Shown here: piece after piece, positions 1 through 6,679 of the stretch
How positions within the stretch are numbered: the first letter of the stretch is position 1
How the letters are laid out: each line of letters starts with the position of its first letter
Assembly (NCBI GenBank): GCA_009700815.1
Contig: WLLG01000084.1
Span: forward strand, 1-8,031
Origin: Actinomycetota bacterium
Lineage (GTDB): Bacteria; Actinomycetota; Acidimicrobiia; Acidimicrobiales; Microtrichaceae
Length of the DNA: 8,031 nucleotides
Direction: 5' to 3'
Notes under the pieces: model-generated
Databases searched by the model: none
Seen by the model: the letters and a program-made list of their open reading frames with translations, nothing else
Told to the model about the DNA's origin: nothing
Made by a program: the position numbers and the translations under genes

Positions 1-813
1 AGAGATACCTCTGCGCAGCTCTGCTGCGAATTCGCTGGCTGAGGCGAAACGGTCAGCGGGATCTTTTGCCATTGCGGTCAGGAACGCCGCATGGGTGGGA
101 GCGTTCATCCACTCGGGTTGATCTGGCAACGCAGTCACTACTCGGGTAATCAGGCCGTGAACCCCGCCGTCAGTAGTTGTTCCAAACGGAGCAGAGCCCG
201 TGAAGACGGCATAAAAAGTGGATCCAAGTGAGTAAATGTCGCCAGCCCGAAGATCAACCTCGGTGCCAGTGAGTCGCTCGGGTGGAGCAAAGGGTGGTGA
301 GAACGAAAATGCGGTGGTTGTTCCCGAGGCCAATCCTCCAAGTCCGGCTATTCCAAAGTCCACCAAGTTGGCACTGCCGTCGGCGGCCAGCAGAATATTT
401 TCTGGCTTGATGTCTCGGTGGTACACCCCGCGGAGGTGTGCCTTATCAAGAGCCTGAGCGACCTGGTCCAGCCAAACGAGTGCATCTAGTTGTTGTTGGA
501 AACCTCGCCGGGTCTCGCGAGCGATCGGTTCTTGCATGAGGGCCATGACGAGAACGGAGCGTCCGTCGTTCGTATGGGTGATCTGAAATACCTGAACGAT
601 GTTGGGAATGTCCGACAACACCCCTAAAGCGCGCGCTTCACGCTCCAGACGGCGTGCCTCGTCTCCGGTGAATTTCAGCACCTTGAGAGCCACTCTGCGA
701 GTAAATGCAATTTCGTCTGCGGAGTAGACAACCGAAAATCCGCCTTGACCGACCTGTACTAGATTGACAAAACCGTCAATTAACGGGACATCGTTGCCTT
801 CATTGCTCTCCAC
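1..813 (-). CDS. Ser/Thr protein kinase, Hanks type (N-terminal 271 codons; 3' end beyond the window)
   Basis: Predicted cytoplasmic eukaryotic-type Ser/Thr kinase domain, essentially complete in the 271 residues visible. Seen: the Gly-rich loop VGQGGFSVVY (about residues 21-30), the VALKV lysine K44, the catalytic loop YHRDIKPEN with D134, K136 and N139, DFG at D152-G154, an APPE version of the APE motif, then DIYSLGSTFYAVFTG and a final MAKDPADRFASA. The activation segment contains three consecutive threonines (SGTTTAF), which are plausible autophosphorylation sites. No in-frame ATG precedes the kinase core, so I chose GTG at 813. There is no Shine-Dalgarno sequence, but TACTAT lies 8 nt upstream on the minus strand, consistent with a leaderless start. 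The gene is transcribed away from the operon at 913 and shares its upstream region. Any linker, membrane segment or sensor domain lies outside the window, so membrane anchoring cannot be judged. The kinase assignment is secure; the exact start is less certain. Confidence 0.93.
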   Translation of the reverse strand, partial: MESNEGNDVPLIDGFVNLVQVGQGGFSVVYSADEIAFTRRVALKVLKFTGDEARRLEREARALGVLSDIPNIVQVFQITHTNDGRSVLVMALMQEPIARETRRGFQQQLDALVWLDQVAQALDKAHLRGVYHRDIKPENILLAADGSANLVDFGIAGLGGLASGTTTAFSFSPPFAPPERLTGTEVDLRAGDIYSLGSTFYAVFTGSAPFGTTTDGGVHGLITRVVTALPDQPEWMNAPTHAAFLTAMAKDPADRFASASEFAAELRRGIS

Positions 814-821
814 AGCGGTAG

Positions 822-827
822 ATAGTA
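822..827 (-). promoter_or_regulatory. Putative -10 element of the divergent kinase gene
   Basis: Read on the minus strand this is TACTAT, matching the TAnnnT pattern of actinobacterial -10 elements. Eight bases separate it from the GTG at 813, so transcription would start at or within about two bases of that codon. This would explain the lack of a ribosome binding site. The -35 position at 17-bp spacing (845-850) has no TTGACA-like sequence and falls inside the palindrome, so the promoter may need an activator. This is inference from sequence only. Confidence 0.35.
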
Positions 828-837
828 GGGCAGGGGA

Positions 838-859
838 GCATGGGGAGTACTCCCCATGC
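838..859. promoter_or_regulatory. Perfect 22-bp palindrome in the divergent intergenic region (operator candidate)
   Basis: The half-site GCATGGGGAGT is followed immediately by its exact reverse complement, giving 22 bp of perfect dyad symmetry with no spacer, centred between 848 and 849. It lies between the divergent kinase start (813) and the DUF2510 gene start (913). It covers the place where a -35 element of the minus-strand gene would lie. No T-tract follows on either strand, and with no loop bases it is a poor RNA terminator, so a binding site for a dimeric regulator is the simplest reading. I do not recognise it as a known operator. Confidence 0.55.
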
Positions 860-912
860 GCAGAGAGAACTGCGTCTGCCAACATAGATAGTGAACCCAG
901 AGAGGCAAAGCC

Positions 913-1995
913 ATGGCTTCGAACTCCATGTCGGCCGGGTGGTATCCCGACCATCAAGATAATGCAGTTGACCGATGGTGGGATGGCCGCGAGTGGACTG
1001 CAACGACCCGGCCGTCAGGCCGATCAGCGTCCGAGTCAACCACTGTTGTTCGTCCGGCAACTGATAGTTACTTGGCCGACACAACCGCTCAAGATGGCCA
1101 GCATGTAGCAGCCGAGCCAGCGATTCCTCTCAGTGCTCTAGCGCCTCCTGCCGGCCAGCCGGTAGACATGAATGCGTCAACGAACTCCGCTGGATTGCAT
1201 ACCGGCAGCGAGGAACCCACCGGATGGATTCCGGTGGTAAGCAGCATTCCTGCACAAGATCCTTGGACTCAGCAACAAAGCGTCGCTCCTCGGCACACAG
1301 ATTCGGCTGTAACGAATCAGCCTGCAGGGTTCTCTCCGCCGCCGTGGCTGCTGGGCGGTTTGGTAGGCCTAGTGGTACTGCTCGTCGGTGCTGTCGCGTT
1401 CTTTCTGGCAACAGGATCCAAAAACAGCACTGTTGTCGCCGATGTTCAGCCGTCTACGGCTTCGACATCTACAACCACCGTCCCGGCAACCACAACCACC
1501 CTCCCGGCAACCACAATCCCCCCAGCGCCACCCCAGACAATTATTGTCGAAGTTCCGCAACGCCAAACCGTCAGAACGCTGCCGGTTGACCCCTGTGTGG
1601 CAGACCCGTGGAAGTGCGAGGGCGATGTCGTTTATGGCACAAGCGCTCCGTCAGGGGCACCTTCCACTTTCGATAATGATTCTGCACACAATCTGGCAAC
1701 AGGTTGGATTGTTCAGTTTGCTTCGTTCAAGGCCTCGGATCCTTCTGCTAGCTCTGCGGCTGATAACTCCGTCGCCGCTCTTCGTGCTGCGGGCGAAGAC
1801 GCTTTCGTGCTGTGGTCAGGAGATTTCGGAGCGCTCACAGATGGCTACTGGGTGGTTGTCAACAATCTCAGTTTCAACTCCGGTGAGGATGCGGCCGGCC
1901 ATTGTCGAGCGATCGGCCGCTACGACAAAGACGGTTGTTTGGGTAGATACCTCTCTTTTGACTCGGCAGACCGTAAAATGATGGTTCTCCCATGA
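913..1995 (+). CDS. DUF2510 / single-TM / SPOR-like envelope protein
   Basis: A 360-residue membrane protein of unknown function, first gene of the plus-strand operon. The N-terminus (about residues 8-30, GWYPD...RWWDGREWT) is a DUF2510 motif, common at cytoplasmic N-termini of actinobacterial membrane proteins. A polar linker of low complexity follows, then one membrane helix at about 145-168 (WLLGGLVGLVVLLVGAVAFF). Next comes a Thr/Pro-rich stalk (about 178-208, with PATTTT repeats). The C-terminal domain (about 263-350) has the SPOR-like pattern GWIVQFASF...AALRAAGEDAFVLW...GYWVVVNNL. Four cysteines (C228, C235, C331, C342) lie on the predicted outer side and could form disulphides. Expected topology is N-in, C-out. 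SPOR domains bind denuded peptidoglycan in well-studied cases; whether this divergent copy does is inference. The start is supported by AGAGAGG at 899-905, 7 nt before ATG. The second Met (928) is possible but would cut close to the DUF2510 motif. Confidence 0.88.
   Translation: MASNSMSAGWYPDHQDNAVDRWWDGREWTATTRPSGRSASESTTVVRPATDSYLADTTAQDGQHVAAEPAIPLSALAPPAGQPVDMNASTNSAGLHTGSEEPTGWIPVVSSIPAQDPWTQQQSVAPRHTDSAVTNQPAGFSPPPWLLGGLVGLVVLLVGAVAFFLATGSKNSTVVADVQPSTASTSTTTVPATTTTLPATTIPPAPPQTIIVEVPQRQTVRTLPVDPCVADPWKCEGDVVYGTSAPSGAPSTFDNDSAHNLATGWIVQFASFKASDPSASSAADNSVAALRAAGEDAFVLWSGDFGALTDGYWVVVNNLSFNSGEDAAGHCRAIGRYDKDGCLGRYLSFDSADRKMMVLP
1481..1516 (+). repeat. Two direct copies of a 15-bp repeat in the Thr/Pro stalk
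   Basis: TCCCGGCAACCACAA occurs at 1481-1495 and 1502-1516, a period of 21 bp, and encodes the repeated PATT segments of the extracellular stalk. The period is a multiple of three, so a gain or loss of one unit would keep the frame and change stalk length by seven residues. Confidence 0.7.
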
Positions 1996-2026
1996 GTAAT
2001 CCACGGCACAGGAAGGCCGCCCGGTA

Positions 2027-3433
2027 ATGGTCGAACAGTGTGAAATCGCGGGTGCTCAGCTGGCTTGGGGCGCGGCTACAGACGTTGGAAAGGTCCGTTC
2101 CCTGAACGAGGACTCCATGCTTGCTGTGCCGCCCGTGTTTGTAGTGGCAGACGGAATGGGTGGCCACGATGCAGGGGAAGTGGCGAGTGAACTCACGGTG
2201 AGCAGGCTGGCAACTCTCGCAGAGGGTGAACCAACCTCGGTCGAGTTGGTCTCAGCTGAGATCCAGAACATCAACTCGCTACTCAGGGCAGCTGCCGATG
2301 GCCCTTCTGGCAGCACGATGGGAACCACCGGCGTGGGCATGGTGATGGTCGACAACGTGGGCGTGTTGAGTTGGTTGGTATTCAACGTGGGCGACTCTCG
2401 CGCCTATGTCATGAATGATGACTCTCTCGTGCAGATGTCGAAGGATCATTCCTACGTTCAAGAACTCGTTGATGCAGGAGACATCGAGCCATTCGAGGCT
2501 CGAGTTCATCCGCATCGCAACGTGGTCACGCAAGCGCTTGGCGCTGACGATCAGGTACACCCAGATTATTGGGTCCGGCCGGTGCGACCTGGCGAGCGTT
2601 TCTTGCTCTGCTCCGATGGTCTCACTGGCGAGGTGGAGGATGGTGTGATCGGGGCTGTCATGTCCGCTGGGCTTCCGGCCGACCAGACAGCGCAAGAGCT
2701 CGTACAGCTTGCTCTTGCTGCTGGTGGCCACGACAACGTCACCGCCATCGTCATTGACGTTGTGGCGGTGCTTTCCTGGGAAGACCCGACGACCGAGACT
2801 CGACCAGGCAATAGGACCGCTGTACGAGGAACTGCAGTGCTCGACCCACCGCGCCCCCTATTTGGCCAGAGCACAGCTAGCTTCTCAACACCTGACCCTT
2901 TGGACCAGGCAGCAGAGCAAGTTCAAAATCCACCCAAGCCACTCCTGCCACTTCCACTGCCGCCCGCACCAAGCCAGCAGAGGCAGAAGTTGTTCGCCAG
3001 AACTGACCCATCGGGCGTGGTGTCGCTGAATTCAGAGCCACCCGTAGACGGGTTCATTCAAGAAGTCCCCGAAACAGAGGTCCCACCGTTTACGGGCTCA
3101 GCCACCTTAGAGGCTCAAGCAGTGGACAATTCTGTCTTCGTTGTGAGTGGGTTGGAAGAAATTAATGAGGTACCCCAAGGTGCCGAGGAACCTCGCGCAG
3201 CAGTATCCACAGTGGCTAGCGCCGCACTGCTTGCTGCGAGCCTGTCGCCCATAACGGTGCCCGAAGAACTTGTAGTTCCAGAAGCTCACGAAGGGCCCGA
3301 GGAGACACACCTACTTCCAGAGCAAGAGATTCTCCCCATGCCGCCGGGAGTGGCGACGTCTAGCCAACCCATTAGAGTCCAACCGCTACAGGGCGACAAC
3401 GGTACCGGAGGATCTGATGGATCACAGTCCTAG
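2027..3433 (+). CDS. PP2C-family Ser/Thr phosphatase with long disordered C-terminal tail
   Basis: A metal-dependent protein phosphatase (PPM/PP2C family) predicted to remove phosphate from Ser/Thr residues modified by the neighbouring kinases. The catalytic domain covers about residues 10-245 of 468. Seen: GAATDVGKVRSLNEDS, VADGMGGHDAGE (metal ligands D42/G43), FNVGDSRAYV, FLLCSDGLTGEV (D197) and GGHDNVTAIV (D236), so the metal-binding residues appear intact. Residues from about 246 to 468 are Pro/Glu/Ala-rich and look disordered. An Ala-rich stretch near 390-410 is mildly hydrophobic but not a convincing membrane helix, unlike PstP of mycobacteria, which has a TM segment and extracellular part. 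I predict a soluble enzyme. The start is supported by AGGAAGG at 2010-2016. The gene begins 31 nt after the DUF2510 gene, and its 3' end overlaps the FHA gene by 17 nt in another frame. Confidence 0.95.
   Translation: MVEQCEIAGAQLAWGAATDVGKVRSLNEDSMLAVPPVFVVADGMGGHDAGEVASELTVSRLATLAEGEPTSVELVSAEIQNINSLLRAAADGPSGSTMGTTGVGMVMVDNVGVLSWLVFNVGDSRAYVMNDDSLVQMSKDHSYVQELVDAGDIEPFEARVHPHRNVVTQALGADDQVHPDYWVRPVRPGERFLLCSDGLTGEVEDGVIGAVMSAGLPADQTAQELVQLALAAGGHDNVTAIVIDVVAVLSWEDPTTETRPGNRTAVRGTAVLDPPRPLFGQSTASFSTPDPLDQAAEQVQNPPKPLLPLPLPPAPSQQRQKLFARTDPSGVVSLNSEPPVDGFIQEVPETEVPPFTGSATLEAQAVDNSVFVVSGLEEINEVPQGAEEPRAAVSTVASAALLAASLSPITVPEELVVPEAHEGPEETHLLPEQEILPMPPGVATSSQPIRVQPLQGDNGTGGSDGSQS
3407..3411 (+). 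promoter_or_regulatory. Ribosome binding site inside the phosphatase gene
   Basis: GGAGG ends 5 nt before the ATG at 3417 and lies within the last codons of the PP2C gene. It fixes the start of the FHA gene upstream of the phosphatase stop codon and makes the 17-nt overlap credible. Confidence 0.75.
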
Positions 3434-5069
3434 CTCAGAACTAGCAAAGTTCACGGCATTCGCTGCGGGTCGGGCCTCTGCTGTTGTGGGAACCACGCTC
3501 AGTGCGCTCGTAGACGACTCCCTCAAGTCACCCCTGGTGAGGGCACTGTGGCCAGTGGCTCGAGATGGTGGCTCGTTAGATGAGGCGCTCGAAGTTCTAG
3601 GTCAGTTGGGCTTTTCTAAGCTGACTGACTTTGTGATGGTTGCATGGGAAGCTGAGCAGTGTCGTGTTGTTGTTCGGGGCCAAGTCGGTGCAGAAATGTT
3701 CGACACCTTCGGTGATCTAACCCAGAGCATTTCTGGTGCTTCGGTGCGCAGCTGGGCAGAGTATTCCGTTGCGGATGCTGGTTCGGTCCGCATTCGAATG
3801 GGGGACTCAGTCGTTGACGCTGCGGCGTTTGAGGGCCAGCAAATTGCAGGGGGCTTGGTCTCAGCTAGCGCGCTCGAATTGTTTGCTCCCGGTGCCGTTG
3901 AACTCACAGGCGAGCCGGAGTCCTCACCTGAACTGCTTGAGGATGAGCCGGTTGACTCTGTGCTCGTAGAGGATGAACTGCTTGAGGATGCGGTTCTTGG
4001 GGATGAAGCTCCCATCGAGCAGTCTGAGCAGTCTGAGCAGTCTGAGCAGTCTGAGAAGTCTGAGCAGTCTGAGCGGTCTGAAGAGTCCGAGCAGTCACCG
4101 ACAGCATTGGCAGACAATTCAGCAGATCCTTTTCAAGCTTGGGCAAAGGCGTCTCCTTTATCGGCATCAGAAGCAGATCTGGCAGGTGATGATGCTGTTT
4201 CGCCAGATGTCGCCGCTGCTCAAAGCGATCACGAGGCCACCATCTTTGACTCTCCCGAGTTGCCAGCAGAGATGCCCGCAGAGATACTGGCCGAGGCGCC
4301 CGCTGAGCAGCTTTCAGAGCACAGCGCAGAACAAGTTGTTCCTGCCGCTGCCGCTGCCTCTGCCGCTGGGGCACCCTCGGCCTATGACGACTTGTTTGGA
4401 GCAACCCAGTTCCGTTCAGTAGAAAGCGCTGCCGTTCGCGTTGAAGACGCCGGGGGAATGCTCGAGTCCGTGCCACACTCCGACGGCGGCGGATCGATCA
4501 CGGTGCAAGACTCAGATCACGATGGCAAGACAATCACTGTTGAGGAGCTTCGCAGGATGCAAGCCGGCAGTTCTGGCGCATCCATAACTGCTGCTGCAAC
4601 TGGAATCTCTGGTGAGTTTCTTGCAGTGAGCTGTGCCGCAGGCCACCTCAATCCGCCCCATGGTGATGCATGTCGTGTGTGCGGACAGGTCATTCACACT
4701 CAGAAGCCCAACACAGTCTCTTCTATCAATTTGGGAACCTTTCGCTTTTCAACAGGTATCACCGTGCCAGTAACTCGCTCCATGTTGATCGGCCGATCAC
4801 CCAAGGTCAGCGGAGCTGTTGATGGCCAAGTTCCCGAGTTGGTCTCCGTGCCCAGCCCAAGCCAAGACATCTCTCGAAACCATGTCGAAGTGCATGTCGA
4901 AGGCTGGCAAGTTCTAGTTGTCGATAAGGGATCAACTAACGGAACCGTGGTCATACTTCCCAACCGTGACCCACAGCGACTGCGACCAGATGAGCCGTTC
5001 CCCTTGTCGATTGGTGCTCGTGTGAGCTTGGCCGATGAGGTTGACTTTGTCTTTGAGGTGGCCGAGTGA
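3417..5069 (+). CDS. FHA-domain protein with zinc-ribbon-like motif and EQS repeat linker
   Basis: A 550-residue predicted phosphothreonine reader. Residues about 5-165 form an unrecognised domain, helical at first and then apparently beta-rich (QCRVVVRGQVG...SVRSWAEYSV...SVRIRMG). Residues about 165-395 are acidic and low-complexity, with an EQS-type tandem repeat at 201-227. C406, H409, C419 and C422 (CxxGH...CRVCG) form a likely zinc-ribbon or zinc-knuckle site. The C-terminal FHA domain (about 440-545) keeps the usual phosphopeptide-binding residues: GR at R460, S486-R-N-H489, and STNG at 506-509. No membrane segment is seen, so it is probably cytoplasmic. It sits between the phosphatase and the membrane kinase and ends by a 4-nt overlap (GTGA) with the kinase. 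Phosphorylated partners are probably kinase products, perhaps the kinase linker itself; that is inference. The N-terminal domain's role is unknown. Confidence 0.92.
   Translation: MDHSPSSELAKFTAFAAGRASAVVGTTLSALVDDSLKSPLVRALWPVARDGGSLDEALEVLGQLGFSKLTDFVMVAWEAEQCRVVVRGQVGAEMFDTFGDLTQSISGASVRSWAEYSVADAGSVRIRMGDSVVDAAAFEGQQIAGGLVSASALELFAPGAVELTGEPESSPELLEDEPVDSVLVEDELLEDAVLGDEAPIEQSEQSEQSEQSEKSEQSERSEESEQSPTALADNSADPFQAWAKASPLSASEADLAGDDAVSPDVAAAQSDHEATIFDSPELPAEMPAEILAEAPAEQLSEHSAEQVVPAAAAASAAGAPSAYDDLFGATQFRSVESAAVRVEDAGGMLESVPHSDGGGSITVQDSDHDGKTITVEELRRMQAGSSGASITAAATGISGEFLAVSCAAGHLNPPHGDACRVCGQVIHTQKPNTVSSINLGTFRFSTGITVPVTRSMLIGRSPKVSGAVDGQVPELVSVPSPSQDISRNHVEVHVEGWQVLVVDKGSTNGTVVILPNRDPQRLRPDEPFPLSIGARVSLADEVDFVFEVAE
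3929..3990 (+). repeat. 17-bp direct repeat in the acidic linker
   Basis: TGAACTGCTTGAGGATG occurs exactly at 3929-3945 and again at 3974-3990, offset by 45 bp (15 codons). It encodes repeated ELLED-type acidic peptides just before the EQS tract. It looks like an in-frame internal duplication within a low-complexity linker. Confidence 0.7.
4017..4097 (+). repeat. Nine tandem 9-bp units encoding EQS-type tripeptides
   Basis: Nine in-frame 9-bp units based on GAGCAGTCT encode residues 201-227 of the FHA protein: EQS four times, then EKS, EQS, ERS, EES and EQS. The first four units are identical at the DNA level, while later units carry point changes, so the identical block looks most recently expanded. 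Whole-unit slippage would keep the frame. The tract forms a charged, Ser-rich flexible linker with possible phosphorylation sites. Confidence 0.92.
5055..5061 (+). promoter_or_regulatory. Ribosome binding site for the membrane kinase
   Basis: GAGGTGG lies within the last codons of the FHA gene, 4 nt before the GTG at 5066. It supports GTG as the start codon and the 4-nt GTGA overlap that couples the two genes. Confidence 0.65.
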
Positions 5070-6679
5070 GTCCTGCTCGTCCTGATATTCAGCCCCCAAA
5101 ACTCGCAGGGTATACCTATCTGGATCGGCTTGGCTCGGGCGGATTCTCAGACGTCTTTTTGTATGAGCGCGAGTTCCCGAAGCAAAAAGTTGCCATCAAG
5201 GTACTGATCTCTGATGCAGTGGATGAGGGGACGAGTCGGCGCTTTACGGCCGAGGCAAACGCCATGGCGAGCCTGTCTACTCACCCTTACATCGTCACCA
5301 TCTACGAGGCCGCAGTTTCGCCGCAGGGTTTCCCGTTCTTGGTCATGGAGTACTACCCCAGACCAAACTTCAGCGTTCGTAGCAAATCCGAGAAGTTTTC
5401 GGTTGCGGCTGTGCTGCGGGTGGGGATCCAAGTAGCTGCTGCCATAGAAACTGCTCACCGCGGAGGAATCCTTCATCGCGATATTAAGCCTGCAAATATT
5501 CTTACTTCGGAGTATGGCCGGCCGGGTCTGACCGACTTTGGAATTGCTTCGGCTGACGATGGCCGAGATGAAGAGGCCGAAGGGATGTCAATACCGTGGT
5601 CACCGCCCGAGGTGGTGGCCGGTTCTGGTCGCACAGATGAACGCGCCGATGTGTATTCGCTTGCCGCCACCTTGTACACGTTTCTAGCGGGACGCTCGCC
5701 ATTCGAGCTTGCGACAGGGTCGAACAGGAGCATTGACTTAATCGACCGCATTGAGCGTGCACCTGTTCCACCGATTGAGCGAGCCGATGTTCCTGGGTCA
5801 TTGCAGCGCTTGCTCGCTCAGTGCATGGCCAAGGACCCATCGGGGCGGCCTGCTTCTGCCGCTCAGCTAGCGCGTTCCTTGCAGGTGATCGAAGTAGAAC
5901 AGCGCTTTGATATGACCCCGTTCGAGGTCAGCGAAGCCACTGTTGCTGCCCCTGCGGGAGAACCAATCGATCCCGAGGCTGGGGCCACCCGAATGAAGGG
6001 CCCAGCAGTCATCCAGACTCAGGCTCCCGCTTCCCAAGCTTCCGCACCTCGAACGACTGACTCAACACAGTTCCGTCCTGCCGAGTCAGTAACACGCACC
6101 TTTGTTCGAGCGCCCGGGTCTACGCCAACTGGTGTTCAAAGCGGGTTAATCCATAACACCCCGTATCAGCCCTCTGCGGTTCCCGCCCAACCGGTAGTGC
6201 CAAGTGCAAACCAGGCCCGAACCGCAGCCCCAGGCAATGCCGGCCTGTATACCGATCCGTCATCCGGTGCGTACACAGCACCTCAGCCGATTGCGGCCCC
6301 AAAAATCGGCTCGGCACGCGTACCTATCATTGCCGCCTCAGTAGGTGCGGTGGTTATTGCTCTGGTCGGTGCATGGTTTCTAATTGGGCCGGGACAGGCC
6401 AAGCCACCCCCCAAGAAGGTCACTGCGCCCGTGGTGACCGACGTGGAAGTGGTTGAATGCAAAGAACCCGCGGGTCAAACATGTGTTACTTGGGAATACC
6501 CAAAGGCGAAAGCAGACGACACCTACGTAGTCACGCTTACTGGTCAAGAAGACGTAGAAAACACATTTTCATCGCCAAACCTCCCTTACCAAGTGCCATA
6601 CACCGGGGAGCAATGCGCAACGGTGACTCCCGAGCGCAACAATGAGCGAGGCAATACTGCCAAGAGCAAGAACTGTTAA
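5066..6679 (+). CDS. Transmembrane Ser/Thr protein kinase with FN3-like ectodomain
   Basis: A 537-residue Hanks-type kinase, predicted N-in, C-out. The kinase domain spans about residues 15-275: Gly loop LGSGGFSDVF (22-31), VAIKV lysine K45, HRDIKPAN (D139, K141, N144), DFG (157-159), WSPPE in place of the APE motif (E182), DVYSLAATLYTFLAGRSPFE, and a final AKDPSGRPASA. The activation segment has no threonine; it is strongly acidic (DDGRDEEAEGMS). A Pro/Ala-rich linker (about 285-415) carries several Thr sites (GATRMKG, STQFRPAES, SVTRTF). One membrane helix lies at about 419-441. The roughly 90 outer residues contain four cysteines and a pattern (TDVEVVEC...CVTWEYP...YVVTLTG) resembling an FN3 beta-sandwich; PASTA repeats are absent. 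GTG at 5066 overlaps the FHA stop. The TAA stop directly abuts the next ATG. The kinase call is secure; the FN3 call is tentative. Confidence 0.95.
   Translation: MSPARPDIQPPKLAGYTYLDRLGSGGFSDVFLYEREFPKQKVAIKVLISDAVDEGTSRRFTAEANAMASLSTHPYIVTIYEAAVSPQGFPFLVMEYYPRPNFSVRSKSEKFSVAAVLRVGIQVAAAIETAHRGGILHRDIKPANILTSEYGRPGLTDFGIASADDGRDEEAEGMSIPWSPPEVVAGSGRTDERADVYSLAATLYTFLAGRSPFELATGSNRSIDLIDRIERAPVPPIERADVPGSLQRLLAQCMAKDPSGRPASAAQLARSLQVIEVEQRFDMTPFEVSEATVAAPAGEPIDPEAGATRMKGPAVIQTQAPASQASAPRTTDSTQFRPAESVTRTFVRAPGSTPTGVQSGLIHNTPYQPSAVPAQPVVPSANQARTAAPGNAGLYTDPSSGAYTAPQPIAAPKIGSARVPIIAASVGAVVIALVGAWFLIGPGQAKPPPKKVTAPVVTDVEVVECKEPAGQTCVTWEYPKAKADDTYVVTLTGQEDVENTFSSPNLPYQVPYTGEQCATVTPERNNERGNTAKSKNC

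Noticed and set aside
764..1108. Plus-strand frame of 114 codons crossing the divergent intergenic region
   Set aside because: It overlaps the start of the minus-strand kinase and the DUF2510 gene, contains no recognisable motif, and reads through the palindrome.
1388..1981. 197-codon plus-strand frame inside the DUF2510 gene
   Set aside because: Shadow frame of the TM, stalk and SPOR-like coding region; its translation is Arg/Gln/Pro-rich low-complexity sequence with no domain.
4017..4097. Tandem repeat considered as a CRISPR-like array
   Set aside because: The units are 9 bp with no spacers and are in frame within a protein-coding gene.
3904..4476. Long minus-strand reading frames (190 and 171 codons) opposite the FHA gene, with QTA- or SDC-type repeats
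   Set aside because: They mirror the EQS repeat and acidic linker, where stop codons are rare in other frames. They show no domain and no ribosome binding site, and the plus-strand frame has FHA and zinc motifs.
5066..6679. PknB-type PASTA kinase of the cell-division cluster
   Set aside because: The ectodomain is a single short cysteine-containing unit with no PASTA repeats, and no rodA/pbpA-type genes are nearby.
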